Source of the DNA: Gemmatimonadaceae bacterium
GTDB lineage: Bacteria > Gemmatimonadota > Gemmatimonadetes > Gemmatimonadales > Gemmatimonadaceae
Reading direction: 5' to 3'
NCBI GenBank assembly: GCA_040882285.1
Contig: JBBEBQ010000005.1
Location: 241,681-305,680, forward strand
Length of the DNA stretch: 64,000 nucleotides
The notes under the pieces were generated by a model. It was not told where the DNA came from. It worked only from the letters and a program-made list of their open reading frames with translations, and ran no database searches. Shown here in pieces: positions 31,327 through 41,194 of this stretch. Each line of letters starts with the position of its first letter. Position 1 is the first letter of the stretch. Position numbers and translations under genes: made by a program.

Positions 31327-31794
31327 TCATGGGCGGCTCCGCGCCAGGGTCAGCAGCGTCTTGAGCGTGGCGAGCTGCTTGTCGGAGAGGTGGCCCAACC
31401 TGGCCTTGTGCTGCCGGGCGACGACGGGGTCGAGCTCGTCCACCAGCTCCCTTCCTTTCTTCGTGAGCCTGGTCGCAACGAGGCGCCGGTCCTCCTGCTC
31501 GCGCGAGCGGGAGATGAGCCCGGCCTTCTCCATGCGGTCGAGCAGGCGGGTCGCGTCCGGCATCTTGGTCAGGAGCCGGTCGCGGACGTCGTTGCGGCAA
31601 AGTCCCTTCTCGTCCGCTCCGCGGAGGATCCGCAGGACGTTGTACTGGGTCGCGGTGAGGCCGTAGGGCTTGAACACCTGCCCGAAGTCGGCGCTGAGCA
31701 GGGCGCTGGTGCGCACGATGTTGAGCGCGGCTTCTTCGTAGATGCTCTTGAAGGGCTTCCGCTGCTTGATCTCGTCCCGCAGGGCTGGTGTCAT
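31327..31794 (-). CDS. MarR-family transcriptional regulator
   Basis: 155 residues. The winged helix-turn-helix is clear: GLTATQYNVLRILRG, LLTKMPDATRLLDRMEKAGLI and the wing SREQEDRRLVATRLTKKG. MarR proteins repress genes until a ligand or oxidant releases them. The shared operator word before marR and doxX suggests it controls itself and doxX. Confidence 0.9.
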   Translation of the reverse strand: MTPALRDEIKQRKPFKSIYEEAALNIVRTSALLSADFGQVFKPYGLTATQYNVLRILRGADEKGLCRNDVRDRLLTKMPDATRLLDRMEKAGLISRSREQEDRRLVATRLTKKGRELVDELDPVVARQHKARLGHLSDKQLATLKTLLTLARSRP

Positions 31795-31802
31795 GCCCTG
31801 AT

Positions 31803-31827
31803 TATAGGTGTTATGACACTGAGTGTC
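31803..31827. promoter_or_regulatory. MarR operator candidate upstream of marR
   Basis: TATAGGTGTTATGAC (31803-31817) is the reverse complement of the doxX-side motif apart from two bases. It runs into GACACTGAGTGTC (31815-31827), a perfect 6-bp inverted repeat with one central base. It is 8 to 33 bases upstream of the marR start. Confidence 0.6.
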
Positions 31828-31830
31828 AAG

Positions 31831-32303
31831 GCGTGGAGGGTCGGCGCCTCCGCTGAGTCGCGCTGCGAGGCGGGGGCAGGAGCGGCGGCTTCGGTCATTG
31901 GCAAGGTGGGTGCGTTGGCACGCCCTCCCTACGGGCCGGCACGCGGCCGGGAGCGGCGGAAGTCACGGGACCTCCTAGGTTCGGGTACTGGTCACATATT
32001 ACCGGAAAATCTGGCGGAAGCCAGGAACTGATTTGATCAACCCGAACATGGTACGTCTTTGGGGTTAATGCCGCCTCACGCCGATCGGGAAATTCGACCT
32101 CATCAGGTAACCGCCGTGGCCCGCGCGACTTAGCGTAAATCGTTGTGAAATCTACATTTAGGACACAGGATGTGTTATATTTCAGTGTACGATTCGAGCT
32201 TAGATTGAGCGCCAGAGTTGATGCTCTCGGCGTAGGGCTCCTGCGGTGAATCCTCGCACGCAGGGGTCGGCAAATTCTGACGGGGTACTGGAGATATTCT
32301 AAA
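31831..32303. other. Gap without a gene
   Basis: About 470 bases. Frames here have no coding character. The right third (from about 32100) is AT-richer, with a TGTTATATTTC run and an ACACA-GGA-TGTGT inverted repeat at 32160-32172, and probably carries the promoter of the gene at 32304. Confidence 0.5.
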
Positions 32304-32624
32304 ATGCAGAAGATCAACGACAACAAGGGCCAGATCGCGCGTAGCGTTCGATTCGACATCGCGACTGACAAGAATGAGGAGTTTCATACCCTCTTTAGAA
32401 ACGAAGTACTTCCAATGCTGAAGAAGCAGGACGGCTTCAAGAACGAGCTGTTGCTGGTGCAGGATCAACACGTCCTCGCCATCAGTGTCTGGAACGACAT
32501 GGATTCAGCGCGTAAGTACGAATCCGCGACTTATCCGAAACTGGACAAGGCGCTTCGTCCGGTGATAACCGGCAGGCCGACGATCGAGACGTTCAAGTTC
32601 GACTCTCTGTCTACGATTGCCTGA
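32304..32624 (+). CDS. Small ABM/dimeric alpha-beta-barrel-like protein
   Basis: 106 residues. Alternating strands and helices (QIARSVRFDIATDKNEEFHTLF, LPMLKKQDGFKNELLLV, HVLAISVWNDMDSARKYE) fit the ferredoxin-like monooxygenase/antibiotic-biosynthesis fold. The catalytic function is unknown. It is followed by a strong terminator and stands alone. Confidence 0.65.
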   Translation: MQKINDNKGQIARSVRFDIATDKNEEFHTLFRNEVLPMLKKQDGFKNELLLVQDQHVLAISVWNDMDSARKYESATYPKLDKALRPVITGRPTIETFKFDSLSTIA

Positions 32625-32644
32625 CCATCGCTCTAGGTCATGAA

Positions 32645-32682
32645 TAGGAGGGGTCCCTGACGGGACCCCTCCTATTTTTTTG
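32645..32682 (+). terminator. Strong rho-independent terminator
   Basis: AGGAGGGGTCCC and GGGACCCCTCCT form a perfect 12-bp stem with a TGAC loop, followed by ATTTTTTTG. It ends the 106-residue gene. Confidence 0.93.
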
Positions 32683-32835
32683 CGTGACGATCGACCCGCC
32701 GCGCGAACTTCTTGTCAAATAAACACTTGCGCGAATTTCGCAATCGTATTCAATGGCGGATGTAGGCCCTAACCGGGCGGTTTGCGCGCGGAGAGGAGAG
32801 CGTAAATGTTTACGAATCTGGGCGGAGCTAACTCT

Positions 32836-33035
32836 CAGCCTCCGAGGTGGAGACTTCCGCCCTCACCGCCCCTGCCATGAAAAAGACGGAGCTCGACGCC
32901 CGCTTCGCGAAATAGATCTGCCAGCGATTCCTGCGCGCGGTAGAGGGCCCATGACGCGGCGATCATTCCCGCATCCTTTCCCGAATCGGAGTAGCCGATC
33001 ATCACTTCCTGCCGCCCGCCGCGCCAAGAAGTGAC
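32836..33035 (-). pseudogene. Fragment of phosphoenolpyruvate carboxylase
   Basis: The leftward frame reads [20 protein letters not shown], then [20 protein letters not shown] and [10 protein letters not shown]. This is the highly conserved catalytic stretch of PEP carboxylase, including the K-D-A-G and FHGRGG elements. It has an in-frame stop about 20 codons upstream and, after FHGRGG, reads into unrelated sequence (EGGSLHLGG, stop). Only about 50 of some 900 residues remain, so it is a remnant of a lost or transferred ppc gene. The neighbouring open frames on both strands are chance. Confidence 0.85.
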
Positions 33036-33081
33036 GGCGCTTTGTCACTGTCCTAGGCACTGCACTCACGCCAACAGTGAC

Positions 33082-33123
33082 AGAAGAAAGCCCCGCCGAC
33101 CGTGTAACTGGTGGCGGAGCTTT
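33082..33123 (-). terminator. Terminator after tRNA-Ile
   Basis: Read leftward, AAAGCTCCGCC and GGCGGGGCTTT form an 11-bp stem (one mismatch) with TTTCTTCTG after it, 13 bases past the tRNA 3' end. Confidence 0.7.
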
Positions 33124-33135
33124 CGCTTATCTCAG

Positions 33136-33209
<74 letters not shown>

Positions 33210-33333
33210 TTACCCGACTGACGGACAATCGGGAAGAGCCTTTAAGTTTATCGCAGAATGGCGGGGGAGTCTACCCTGCCCGCGACCATTTTGCACGCGT
33301 AGCTTGGCCTGATCCCACTCCGCAACCATCTCC

Positions 33334-35247
33334 ATGCGCCGCACAACTTCGATCCTCGCCCTTGTGGCGATCGCCTCCCTGCCTTCCATCGGGACAACCC
33401 AGACTCCGGCATCGCGCGACTCCGCCTTCCACACCGTCGGCGGCGAGCGCCACGGCATCAGCTTCTTCCCCCGCGCCCGCCACCCGCAGGTCGAGTACGT
33501 CGCGGGCGGCCGCCTGACCTTCGACCGCTACCACACGGTCGACGTCATGTACACGTGGCTCCGGCGCTGGGCCGAGCGGTACCCGGCGATCGTGGAGCTG
33601 TACGAAGTGGGCAAGAGCTTCGAGGGGCGGCCCGTGCTCCAGGTCACCCTCACCAACAAGAGCACGGGCAAGGCGACCGACAAGCCGGCCGCGTTCTTCG
33701 AGGGCGCGCGCCACAGCGGCGAGATCACCGCGAGCGAGTCGGTGCTCTGGCTAATCCAGCATCTCGTCGAGGGCTACGGCAAGGATCAGCGGATCACGCG
33801 CCTGCTCGACACGAAGGCGATCACGCTGCGGCCGCAGAACAACCCGGACGGATCGAACCTGTACCTGTACACGGCGCAGGCGAACCGCAGCACGGTGCGG
33901 CCGCACGACAGCGATCGCGACGGATTGCTCGACGAGGATCCGCCGGAAGATCTCGACGGAGACGGGATCATCTACTCGCTCCGCTGGCGAGTCACCCCGG
34001 CGGCGAGAGACAGCGGGCGCGGCACGTCGATGCTCGACCCGCGCGATCCGACGGGCCGGCTGATGCAGCCGGCGCTCGACGGGGAGGGCGAGTGGCGCGT
34101 GATCTCCGAGGGGATCGACAACGACGGTGACGGGCAGTTCAACGAGGACGGCATCGGCGGGCTCGACCTGCACCGCAACTACCCGGAGAACTGGCGCCCC
34201 GAGCCGGGCGGCGACCGGACCGGCCGCGGTTACACGCAGTTCGGCGCGGGCGCCTATCCGCTGAGCGAGATCGAGACGCGAAGCGTCGTGCTATGGCTGC
34301 TCGCGAACCCCAACGTGTCGGTGGTGAACTCGATGGACACCGCGGTGCCGATGCACCTGCGCCCGCCGTCCACCTCGTACAGCACGGACCGCATGTATCC
34401 CGAGGACCTGCGCTACTACGAGTACTTCGATTCCGTGGGGACGCGCATCACCGGCTATCCCTGGGCGGGCGACGTGTACAACGTGTACAACACGCGCAAC
34501 CCGATCAATCGGATCACCGGCGATTCGGCGCGCCCGTCGCCGCTGTTCGGCCACGGCCCCGACTTCGGCTACTTCTACTACGGCACGATCTGGTACGGCG
34601 ACGAGCTGTGGAACGGCGGCCGGATGCAGGACTTCAACGCGGACGGCTACCTCGACGACTTCGACGCGCTGACCTGGGACGACCGCTTCAACGGCGGCAA
34701 CGGCTTCCGCGAATGGACTCCGTTCAACCACCCCCAGCTCGGCGCGGTGGAGATCGGCGGCTTTCACCCGAAGTTCTTCTCGCAGAACGGACCGCCATCG
34801 GAGCTCGAGCGGTTCGCGCGCAACCAGGCGCTGTTCAACCTGGAGATGGCGATGCACCTGCCGCAGCTGGAGATGGGCGCCGTCACCGTCACGCGCGCGG
34901 GCACTGCCGGCGACACGACGAGCTACGACGTGACCGTGACGTTCCGGAACACGGGCCGCCTGCCGACGGCGCTCAAGCAGGCGCAGCTCGTCAAGATCGT
35001 GCAGGAGGACCGCGTGGTGCTCGACTTCGACTCGACGCTCACGAAGCGGCCGAATCCAAAGGTGACGATCGTGAACCCGGCCAGGCGCGACAAGACGATC
35101 CGCGCGGGGTGGACCGAGCCGGGCGAGACCAAGACGGTGACTTTCCGGGTGAACACGATCGGCCTGCGCGGCGCAAAGGGCACGGTGCGCGTGCTATCCA
35201 CGCGCGGCGGCCTGCTGAAGTCGGACTTCGTCCTGGGATCACCCTAG
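33334..35247 (+). CDS. Exported zinc carboxypeptidase (M14 family)
   Basis: 637 residues. Signal peptide (ILALVAIASLPSIGTTQ). Zinc motif His127-x-x-Glu130 (GARHSGE) with NNPDGSN downstream, as in M14 peptidases; a later His (about 335, VPMHLRP) can be the third ligand and VEIGGFHPKF supplies the catalytic Glu. Two calcium-loop-like insertions (SDRDGLLDED, DGDGI and NDGDGQFNEDG) lie in the middle. The C-terminal 110 residues are a beta-sandwich (VTVTRAGTAGDTTSYDVTVTFRN). It probably cleaves extracellular peptides. Confidence 0.88.
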   Translation: MRRTTSILALVAIASLPSIGTTQTPASRDSAFHTVGGERHGISFFPRARHPQVEYVAGGRLTFDRYHTVDVMYTWLRRWAERYPAIVELYEVGKSFEGRPVLQVTLTNKSTGKATDKPAAFFEGARHSGEITASESVLWLIQHLVEGYGKDQRITRLLDTKAITLRPQNNPDGSNLYLYTAQANRSTVRPHDSDRDGLLDEDPPEDLDGDGIIYSLRWRVTPAARDSGRGTSMLDPRDPTGRLMQPALDGEGEWRVISEGIDNDGDGQFNEDGIGGLDLHRNYPENWRPEPGGDRTGRGYTQFGAGAYPLSEIETRSVVLWLLANPNVSVVNSMDTAVPMHLRPPSTSYSTDRMYPEDLRYYEYFDSVGTRITGYPWAGDVYNVYNTRNPINRITGDSARPSPLFGHGPDFGYFYYGTIWYGDELWNGGRMQDFNADGYLDDFDALTWDDRFNGGNGFREWTPFNHPQLGAVEIGGFHPKFFSQNGPPSELERFARNQALFNLEMAMHLPQLEMGAVTVTRAGTAGDTTSYDVTVTFRNTGRLPTALKQAQLVKIVQEDRVVLDFDSTLTKRPNPKVTIVNPARRDKTIRAGWTEPGETKTVTFRVNTIGLRGAKGTVRVLSTRGGLLKSDFVLGSP

Positions 35248-35368
35248 ATGCAGGCTGGCCACGGATGCGGGTCCATGCAGGGCGCGTCTTAGGCCGACGC
35301 TGTTTGTCGGCCGTAGCGCCCGAAATGGACTCGCATTCGCGGCCAGCCGGGCGCACGGGACGCCAGAG

Positions 35369-35812
<444 letters not shown>

Positions 35813-35874
35813 ACCCGCGCTCTCCCCGTTGTGCAAAAGTGTGATTGCAGCCGATTCGATTGACCCGCAGCGCC

Positions 35875-37725
<1,851 letters not shown>

Positions 37726-37853
37726 AGCTAGAGAAATCTAGTTCGCTCCTGGGTGGAATCGGTGGTCCCGATTACATCAGGCGCGGGCATTGCATTCCGG
37801 GAAAAGCGCTGCGTGCTGCGTGCTGCGTCCTAGCTGCGACCGGAGAGTGGCGT
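37726..37853. other. Intergenic space between typA and the DUF2071 gene
   Basis: Divergent promoter space. It holds the GCTGCGT heptamer array; no conserved promoter is recognised. Confidence 0.4.
37808..37835. repeat. Heptamer array, GCTGCGT type, 3-4 units
   Basis: Three GCTGCGT units followed by CCTAGCT and GCGACC. Confidence 0.8.
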
Positions 37854-38579
37854 ATGGATCGTCTTTCACCTCGAAATCGACCGGAAGGCTCTTCGATCAT
37901 GCATCAGAACTGGGGGAAGCTGCTCTTTCTCCATTTTTCGGTGCCCGTGTCGGTGCTGCGGCCGATGATTCCGAGGGCGTTGGAGATTGACACGTACGAC
38001 GGCGGCGGGTGGGTCAGCATCACGCCGTTCACCATGTGGGGGATCCGGCCGGTCATGCTGCCGACGGTGCCGGGACTCAGCGACACCCACGAGCTGAACG
38101 TGCGCACCTACGTGCACGCGGAAGGCGTCCCGGGCGTCTGGTTCTTCTCGCTCGACGCCTCGAACGCGATCGCCGTTCTAGCCGCGCGGCTCGGCTTCCA
38201 TCTGCCGTACTACCGGGCCGAGATGCACCTGGAGGAGGCCGCCGAGACGTTCAGCTTCGTGTCGCGCCGCTCCGATGGCGAGGGAGCGCGCGCGGACTTC
38301 CACGCGCGGTGGACTCGCGGCCGGGCGTTGCCGGCACCCGATCCCGACTCGCTCGAGTTCTTCCTGGTCGAGCGGTACTGTCTATACGCGGCGCGCGCGG
38401 AGAAGCTGTACCGCGCGCGGATCCACCACGCGCCGTGGTCATTGCGCGCCGCGACGCTCGAGGAGCTGACGTCCACGATGGGCGAGGCGAACGGGATCAA
38501 GCTGCCGGACAAGCCCGCGCTGGTGCACGCGCAGGGCGATCCGCTCGCTGTCGAGGTGTGGCCGCCGCGCAGAATCTGA
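37854..38579 (+). CDS. DUF2071 (YqjF-like) protein
   Basis: 241 residues. The family pattern is visible: QNWGKLLFLHFSVPVSVLRPMIP, YDGGGWVSITPFTMWG, the NVRTYVHAEGVPGVWFFSLDASN block and FLVERYCLYAARAEKLYRARIHHAPW. The fold resembles acetoacetate decarboxylase, but the active role is unknown. Confidence 0.85.
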   Translation: MDRLSPRNRPEGSSIMHQNWGKLLFLHFSVPVSVLRPMIPRALEIDTYDGGGWVSITPFTMWGIRPVMLPTVPGLSDTHELNVRTYVHAEGVPGVWFFSLDASNAIAVLAARLGFHLPYYRAEMHLEEAAETFSFVSRRSDGEGARADFHARWTRGRALPAPDPDSLEFFLVERYCLYAARAEKLYRARIHHAPWSLRAATLEELTSTMGEANGIKLPDKPALVHAQGDPLAVEVWPPRRI

Positions 38580-38664
38580 CTGCTACGTCTCTAGTTTGCA
38601 GGCCGGTGATACGCGCAGGGGCAGGACCGGCGTCCTGCCCCTCGTTTCGTCTCGCCGGGATTCG

Positions 38665-39378
38665 TTACGGAGCGGCCGTTGCCGACTTTACCTCGACCGC
38701 TATGACCCGGTGCAGACCGGCAAGGACCTCCCAGGAATGCGCTCCGGGATCGAGCCACATGGCCTGGCCGGGATGAAGATCCACGATCATGCTGTTCCCG
38801 TCCGCGAGAGTTATTCGAAGTCGCGGCCTGCCGAGACTGACGATCGCGATGCCATACGGGTGCGTGTGCATGGGGCTGCGATATCCTGCGCCGGCGAGCG
38901 CCTCAAGGACGCGAACATACTCGTTCTCGAGGATCACTTGATGCACATCGGGGTCCACCTTCACGGCATCTGTAGCCGGGAGCGTGATGGCGGCTCGGGG
39001 GATTCCGCGCGCCGCCGCCTTGATCTCCACGGCGACGACGTGGAGCTGGCCGGATTGCATCTCCCATGAGTGTTCCGCGTTCTCCATCCACAGCACCTGC
39101 TCCGGAAGAACGTCGAAGACCACGTTCGACGCGTCGGGCGTCGCCAGGCGCAGACGCCCTGTGTCGAGGCCGATGAACACGAACGGCGGGTGAGTGTGCG
39201 TTGGGCTGCGCTCACCGGGCGACGCGAGCGCGCGGAACACCCTGACGTGGTCGTTCTCGAAGAGCACGTTGTGATGGGACGGGTCGAGCGCGACTGCGTC
39301 GCGCGATCCCTGTGCGGCCGCGCCCGACGACAGCAGGAGCAGGAGCAACGGAACGGCGACGCCCAGACGGTTCTTCAT
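38665..39378 (-). CDS. Exported bicupin
   Basis: 237 residues. Signal peptide (MKNRLGVAVPLLLLLLSSGAAA) followed by two similar cupin halves: NVLFENDHVRVFRALASPGERSPTHTHPPF ... WEMQSGQLHVVAVEIK and QVILENEYVRVLEALAGAGYRSPMHTHPYG ... WEVLAGLHRVIAVEVK. Each has a HTH metal pair in its first motif. It looks like an internal duplication. Substrate and metal are unknown. Confidence 0.78.
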   Translation of the reverse strand: MKNRLGVAVPLLLLLLSSGAAAQGSRDAVALDPSHHNVLFENDHVRVFRALASPGERSPTHTHPPFVFIGLDTGRLRLATPDASNVVFDVLPEQVLWMENAEHSWEMQSGQLHVVAVEIKAAARGIPRAAITLPATDAVKVDPDVHQVILENEYVRVLEALAGAGYRSPMHTHPYGIAIVSLGRPRLRITLADGNSMIVDLHPGQAMWLDPGAHSWEVLAGLHRVIAVEVKSATAAP

Positions 39379-39488
39379 CGACTGCCTCCGGTAGTGGTCT
39401 TTTGCGTGAAAAGCCGTGCTAATCGGTCTTCACTAGCAGTCCAATTCTGGCGGTAGGAGGGGGGGTGCTGCAAGGCCCGGCGCCGCAG

Positions 39489-40148
39489 CTAGAGCTCACG
39501 CGGGCTCGGTATTGAGGCGACCTTCCCTTCGCTCATCAGTCTGGTCACGAATCGCTGTCCTTCGGACACGCGCTCGACTTCGATCGCGATGGCCTCGACG
39601 GCCTGCTCTATTCGCTCCAAGCGCCCCGCCTCCGCCGGGTTGATCCGCGCTGCCGGTGCGCGCTTCCATATGCGCCGCGCGTGCGCGAACACGAGGGGGA
39701 AGGGCACGAACATTATAAGCAGGGCCGGGATCATGACCCAGGTGTCGTTGTCCCCGCCGCGGACATACGTTGGCGGCTCGGCTGAGGCGAGGAAGCCGCT
39801 GGGCGCGCTCGTCAGGATTTGCTCCGTCTGCGCGAGGTCAGACTCCAGCTGCAGTATTCGCTGGTCCAACTGGGCAAGCTGCTGCGCGAGACCGCCCTGA
39901 ATTGCGCTGCTCGTTTCGCCCCATTCGTCGGTAATGGCCTCGCGGCGATCCTTCGCATCGCTCAACTGTTCTGCCAGCTCCGACCTCCGCGCCCGGAGCC
40001 AGCGCACGTCGCCGAGGCTGAGCGGGATCGAGATCGTCTGCGCCGGTACACCCGGCACCCCTTGGATGACGATCGCCCCTCCCACCGGAAGCCCCGGAGC
40101 CGTGGGCGCCGTTGCCTGCGCCGGCGGAGCTTCGACCTGGGTCTGCAT
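39489..40148 (-). CDS. Membrane coiled-coil protein, paralogue A
   Basis: 219 residues: Pro/Ala-rich N-terminus, coiled coil (about 47-115: WLRARRSELAEQLSDAKDRR), one membrane span (about 133-155: WVMIPALLIMFVPFPLVFAH), then a cytoplasmic helix. The last 50 residues contain a 36-residue block identical to the upstream paralogue B. No family is recognised. Tandem with paralogue B, 9 bases apart. Confidence 0.65.
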   Translation of the reverse strand: MQTQVEAPPAQATAPTAPGLPVGGAIVIQGVPGVPAQTISIPLSLGDVRWLRARRSELAEQLSDAKDRREAITDEWGETSSAIQGGLAQQLAQLDQRILQLESDLAQTEQILTSAPSGFLASAEPPTYVRGGDNDTWVMIPALLIMFVPFPLVFAHARRIWKRAPAARINPAEAGRLERIEQAVEAIAIEVERVSEGQRFVTRLMSEGKVASIPSPREL

Positions 40149-40157
40149 GCCGATCTT

Positions 40158-40826
40158 CTACTGCGGCTCGGAGAGCATGCGCGCCTGGTCTCGAACCGGG
40201 ACGGTCTTGCCCTCGCTCATCAGTCTGGTCACGAATCGCTGTCCTTCGGACACGCGCTCAACTTCGATCGCAATCGCCTCGACGGCCTGCTCGATCCGCT
40301 CCAGCCGTCCCGCCGTCTCCGGAGGAATCACGCTCCGCACTGGACCCGCGGCCGCGCGCTTCCACATCATGCGCGACGCGCCGACCGCCAGCGGCGCGAG
40401 CACGAAGATCGTGAAGACGATTCCGCCCGCGAGGACTTCGCCGGACGAAAAGCCACCGAACGCCCCCTCGGCCCGCGTCGAGGTGAGAAATCCCGCAGGG
40501 GCTCCGGTCAGCTGCCGGCCCGTTTCGGCAATGTCGGACTCGAGCTGGACGATACGCTCGTCGAGAACCGCGATCCGCTGCTCCAGACCAGCTTTGGTCG
40601 CACCATCCGCGCTTCGCACCTGCTCCGCCAGGTCCCTGCGCCTGCGACTCGCGGAGTTGAGCTGGGTGGACAGCTCCGACCGCCGCGCGCGGATCGCCGC
40701 GACTTCAGCGCGGGTCATCGGCATCGCGAGCGTCTGAGCAGCATTGCCCGGCCCGGCCTCGACACGGACGACAGCTTGAGGCGCCGGAGCGGGCTGCTCC
40801 ACCGTTGGGTCTTGCATGAGCACCAT
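40158..40826 (-). CDS. Membrane coiled-coil protein, paralogue B
   Basis: 222 residues with the same plan as paralogue A: coiled coil (AIRARRSELSTQLNSASRRRR), membrane span (GEVLAGGIVFTIFVLAPLAVG) and C-terminal helix AGRLERIEQAVEAIAIEVER, shared exactly with A. The start is the ATG at 40826 or the one at 40817. Function is unknown. Confidence 0.65.
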   Translation of the reverse strand: MVLMQDPTVEQPAPAPQAVVRVEAGPGNAAQTLAMPMTRAEVAAIRARRSELSTQLNSASRRRRDLAEQVRSADGATKAGLEQRIAVLDERIVQLESDIAETGRQLTGAPAGFLTSTRAEGAFGGFSSGEVLAGGIVFTIFVLAPLAVGASRMMWKRAAAGPVRSVIPPETAGRLERIEQAVEAIAIEVERVSEGQRFVTRLMSEGKTVPVRDQARMLSEPQ

Positions 40827-40950
40827 TACGTAGGGATGGCGGGTTGGGTTACAGCGAAGTTAGCCCTGCTCCGTTTGAAGACTGTCAGATCCGTGCGTTC
40901 GCCCATTCGTTGTACGCGTACAGCGACGCCACGTCCGGAACGCGCATCGC

Positions 40951-41163
40951 TCAGCGCCGCCGTGCTCCGGCCACCATGAGCCCGCCACCTCCAACGATCA
41001 GCAGGACCCCGACCCACGGCGGGATCTCCGCCTTCCGCTTCGTCACTACCTCCACGGGCCCGACTGTCACTGTCTCGCTGTCCTTCGTGTAGCTGATCCG
41101 CATCGCGAGCAGCACGACGCCGACGACGATCAACAGCACGCCCAGCCACGAGATGGGTTTCAC
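40951..41163 (-). CDS. Small two-span membrane protein (70 aa)
   Basis: Residues 5-24 (SWLGVLLIVVGVVLLAMRI) and 48-67 (PPWVGVLLIVGGGGLMVAG) are two similar hydrophobic hairpins around a charged loop (KDSETVTVGPVEVVTKRK). Unknown family. It lies between the TPR kinase and the coiled-coil paralogues on the same strand. Confidence 0.6.
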   Translation of the reverse strand: MKPISWLGVLLIVVGVVLLAMRISYTKDSETVTVGPVEVVTKRKAEIPPWVGVLLIVGGGGLMVAGARRR

Positions 41164-41194
41164 GTTGCCTCCGATGAATGGATTTCCTTCAGTC

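Noticed and set aside
31895-32371. A 158-codon leftward frame upstream of the 106-residue gene
   Set aside because: No family, unusual composition, and it overlaps the real gene at 32304 in antisense.
32753-33034. A 93-codon + strand frame and a 68-codon - strand frame
   Set aside because: Both overlap the PEP carboxylase remnant out of its frame and have no coding character.
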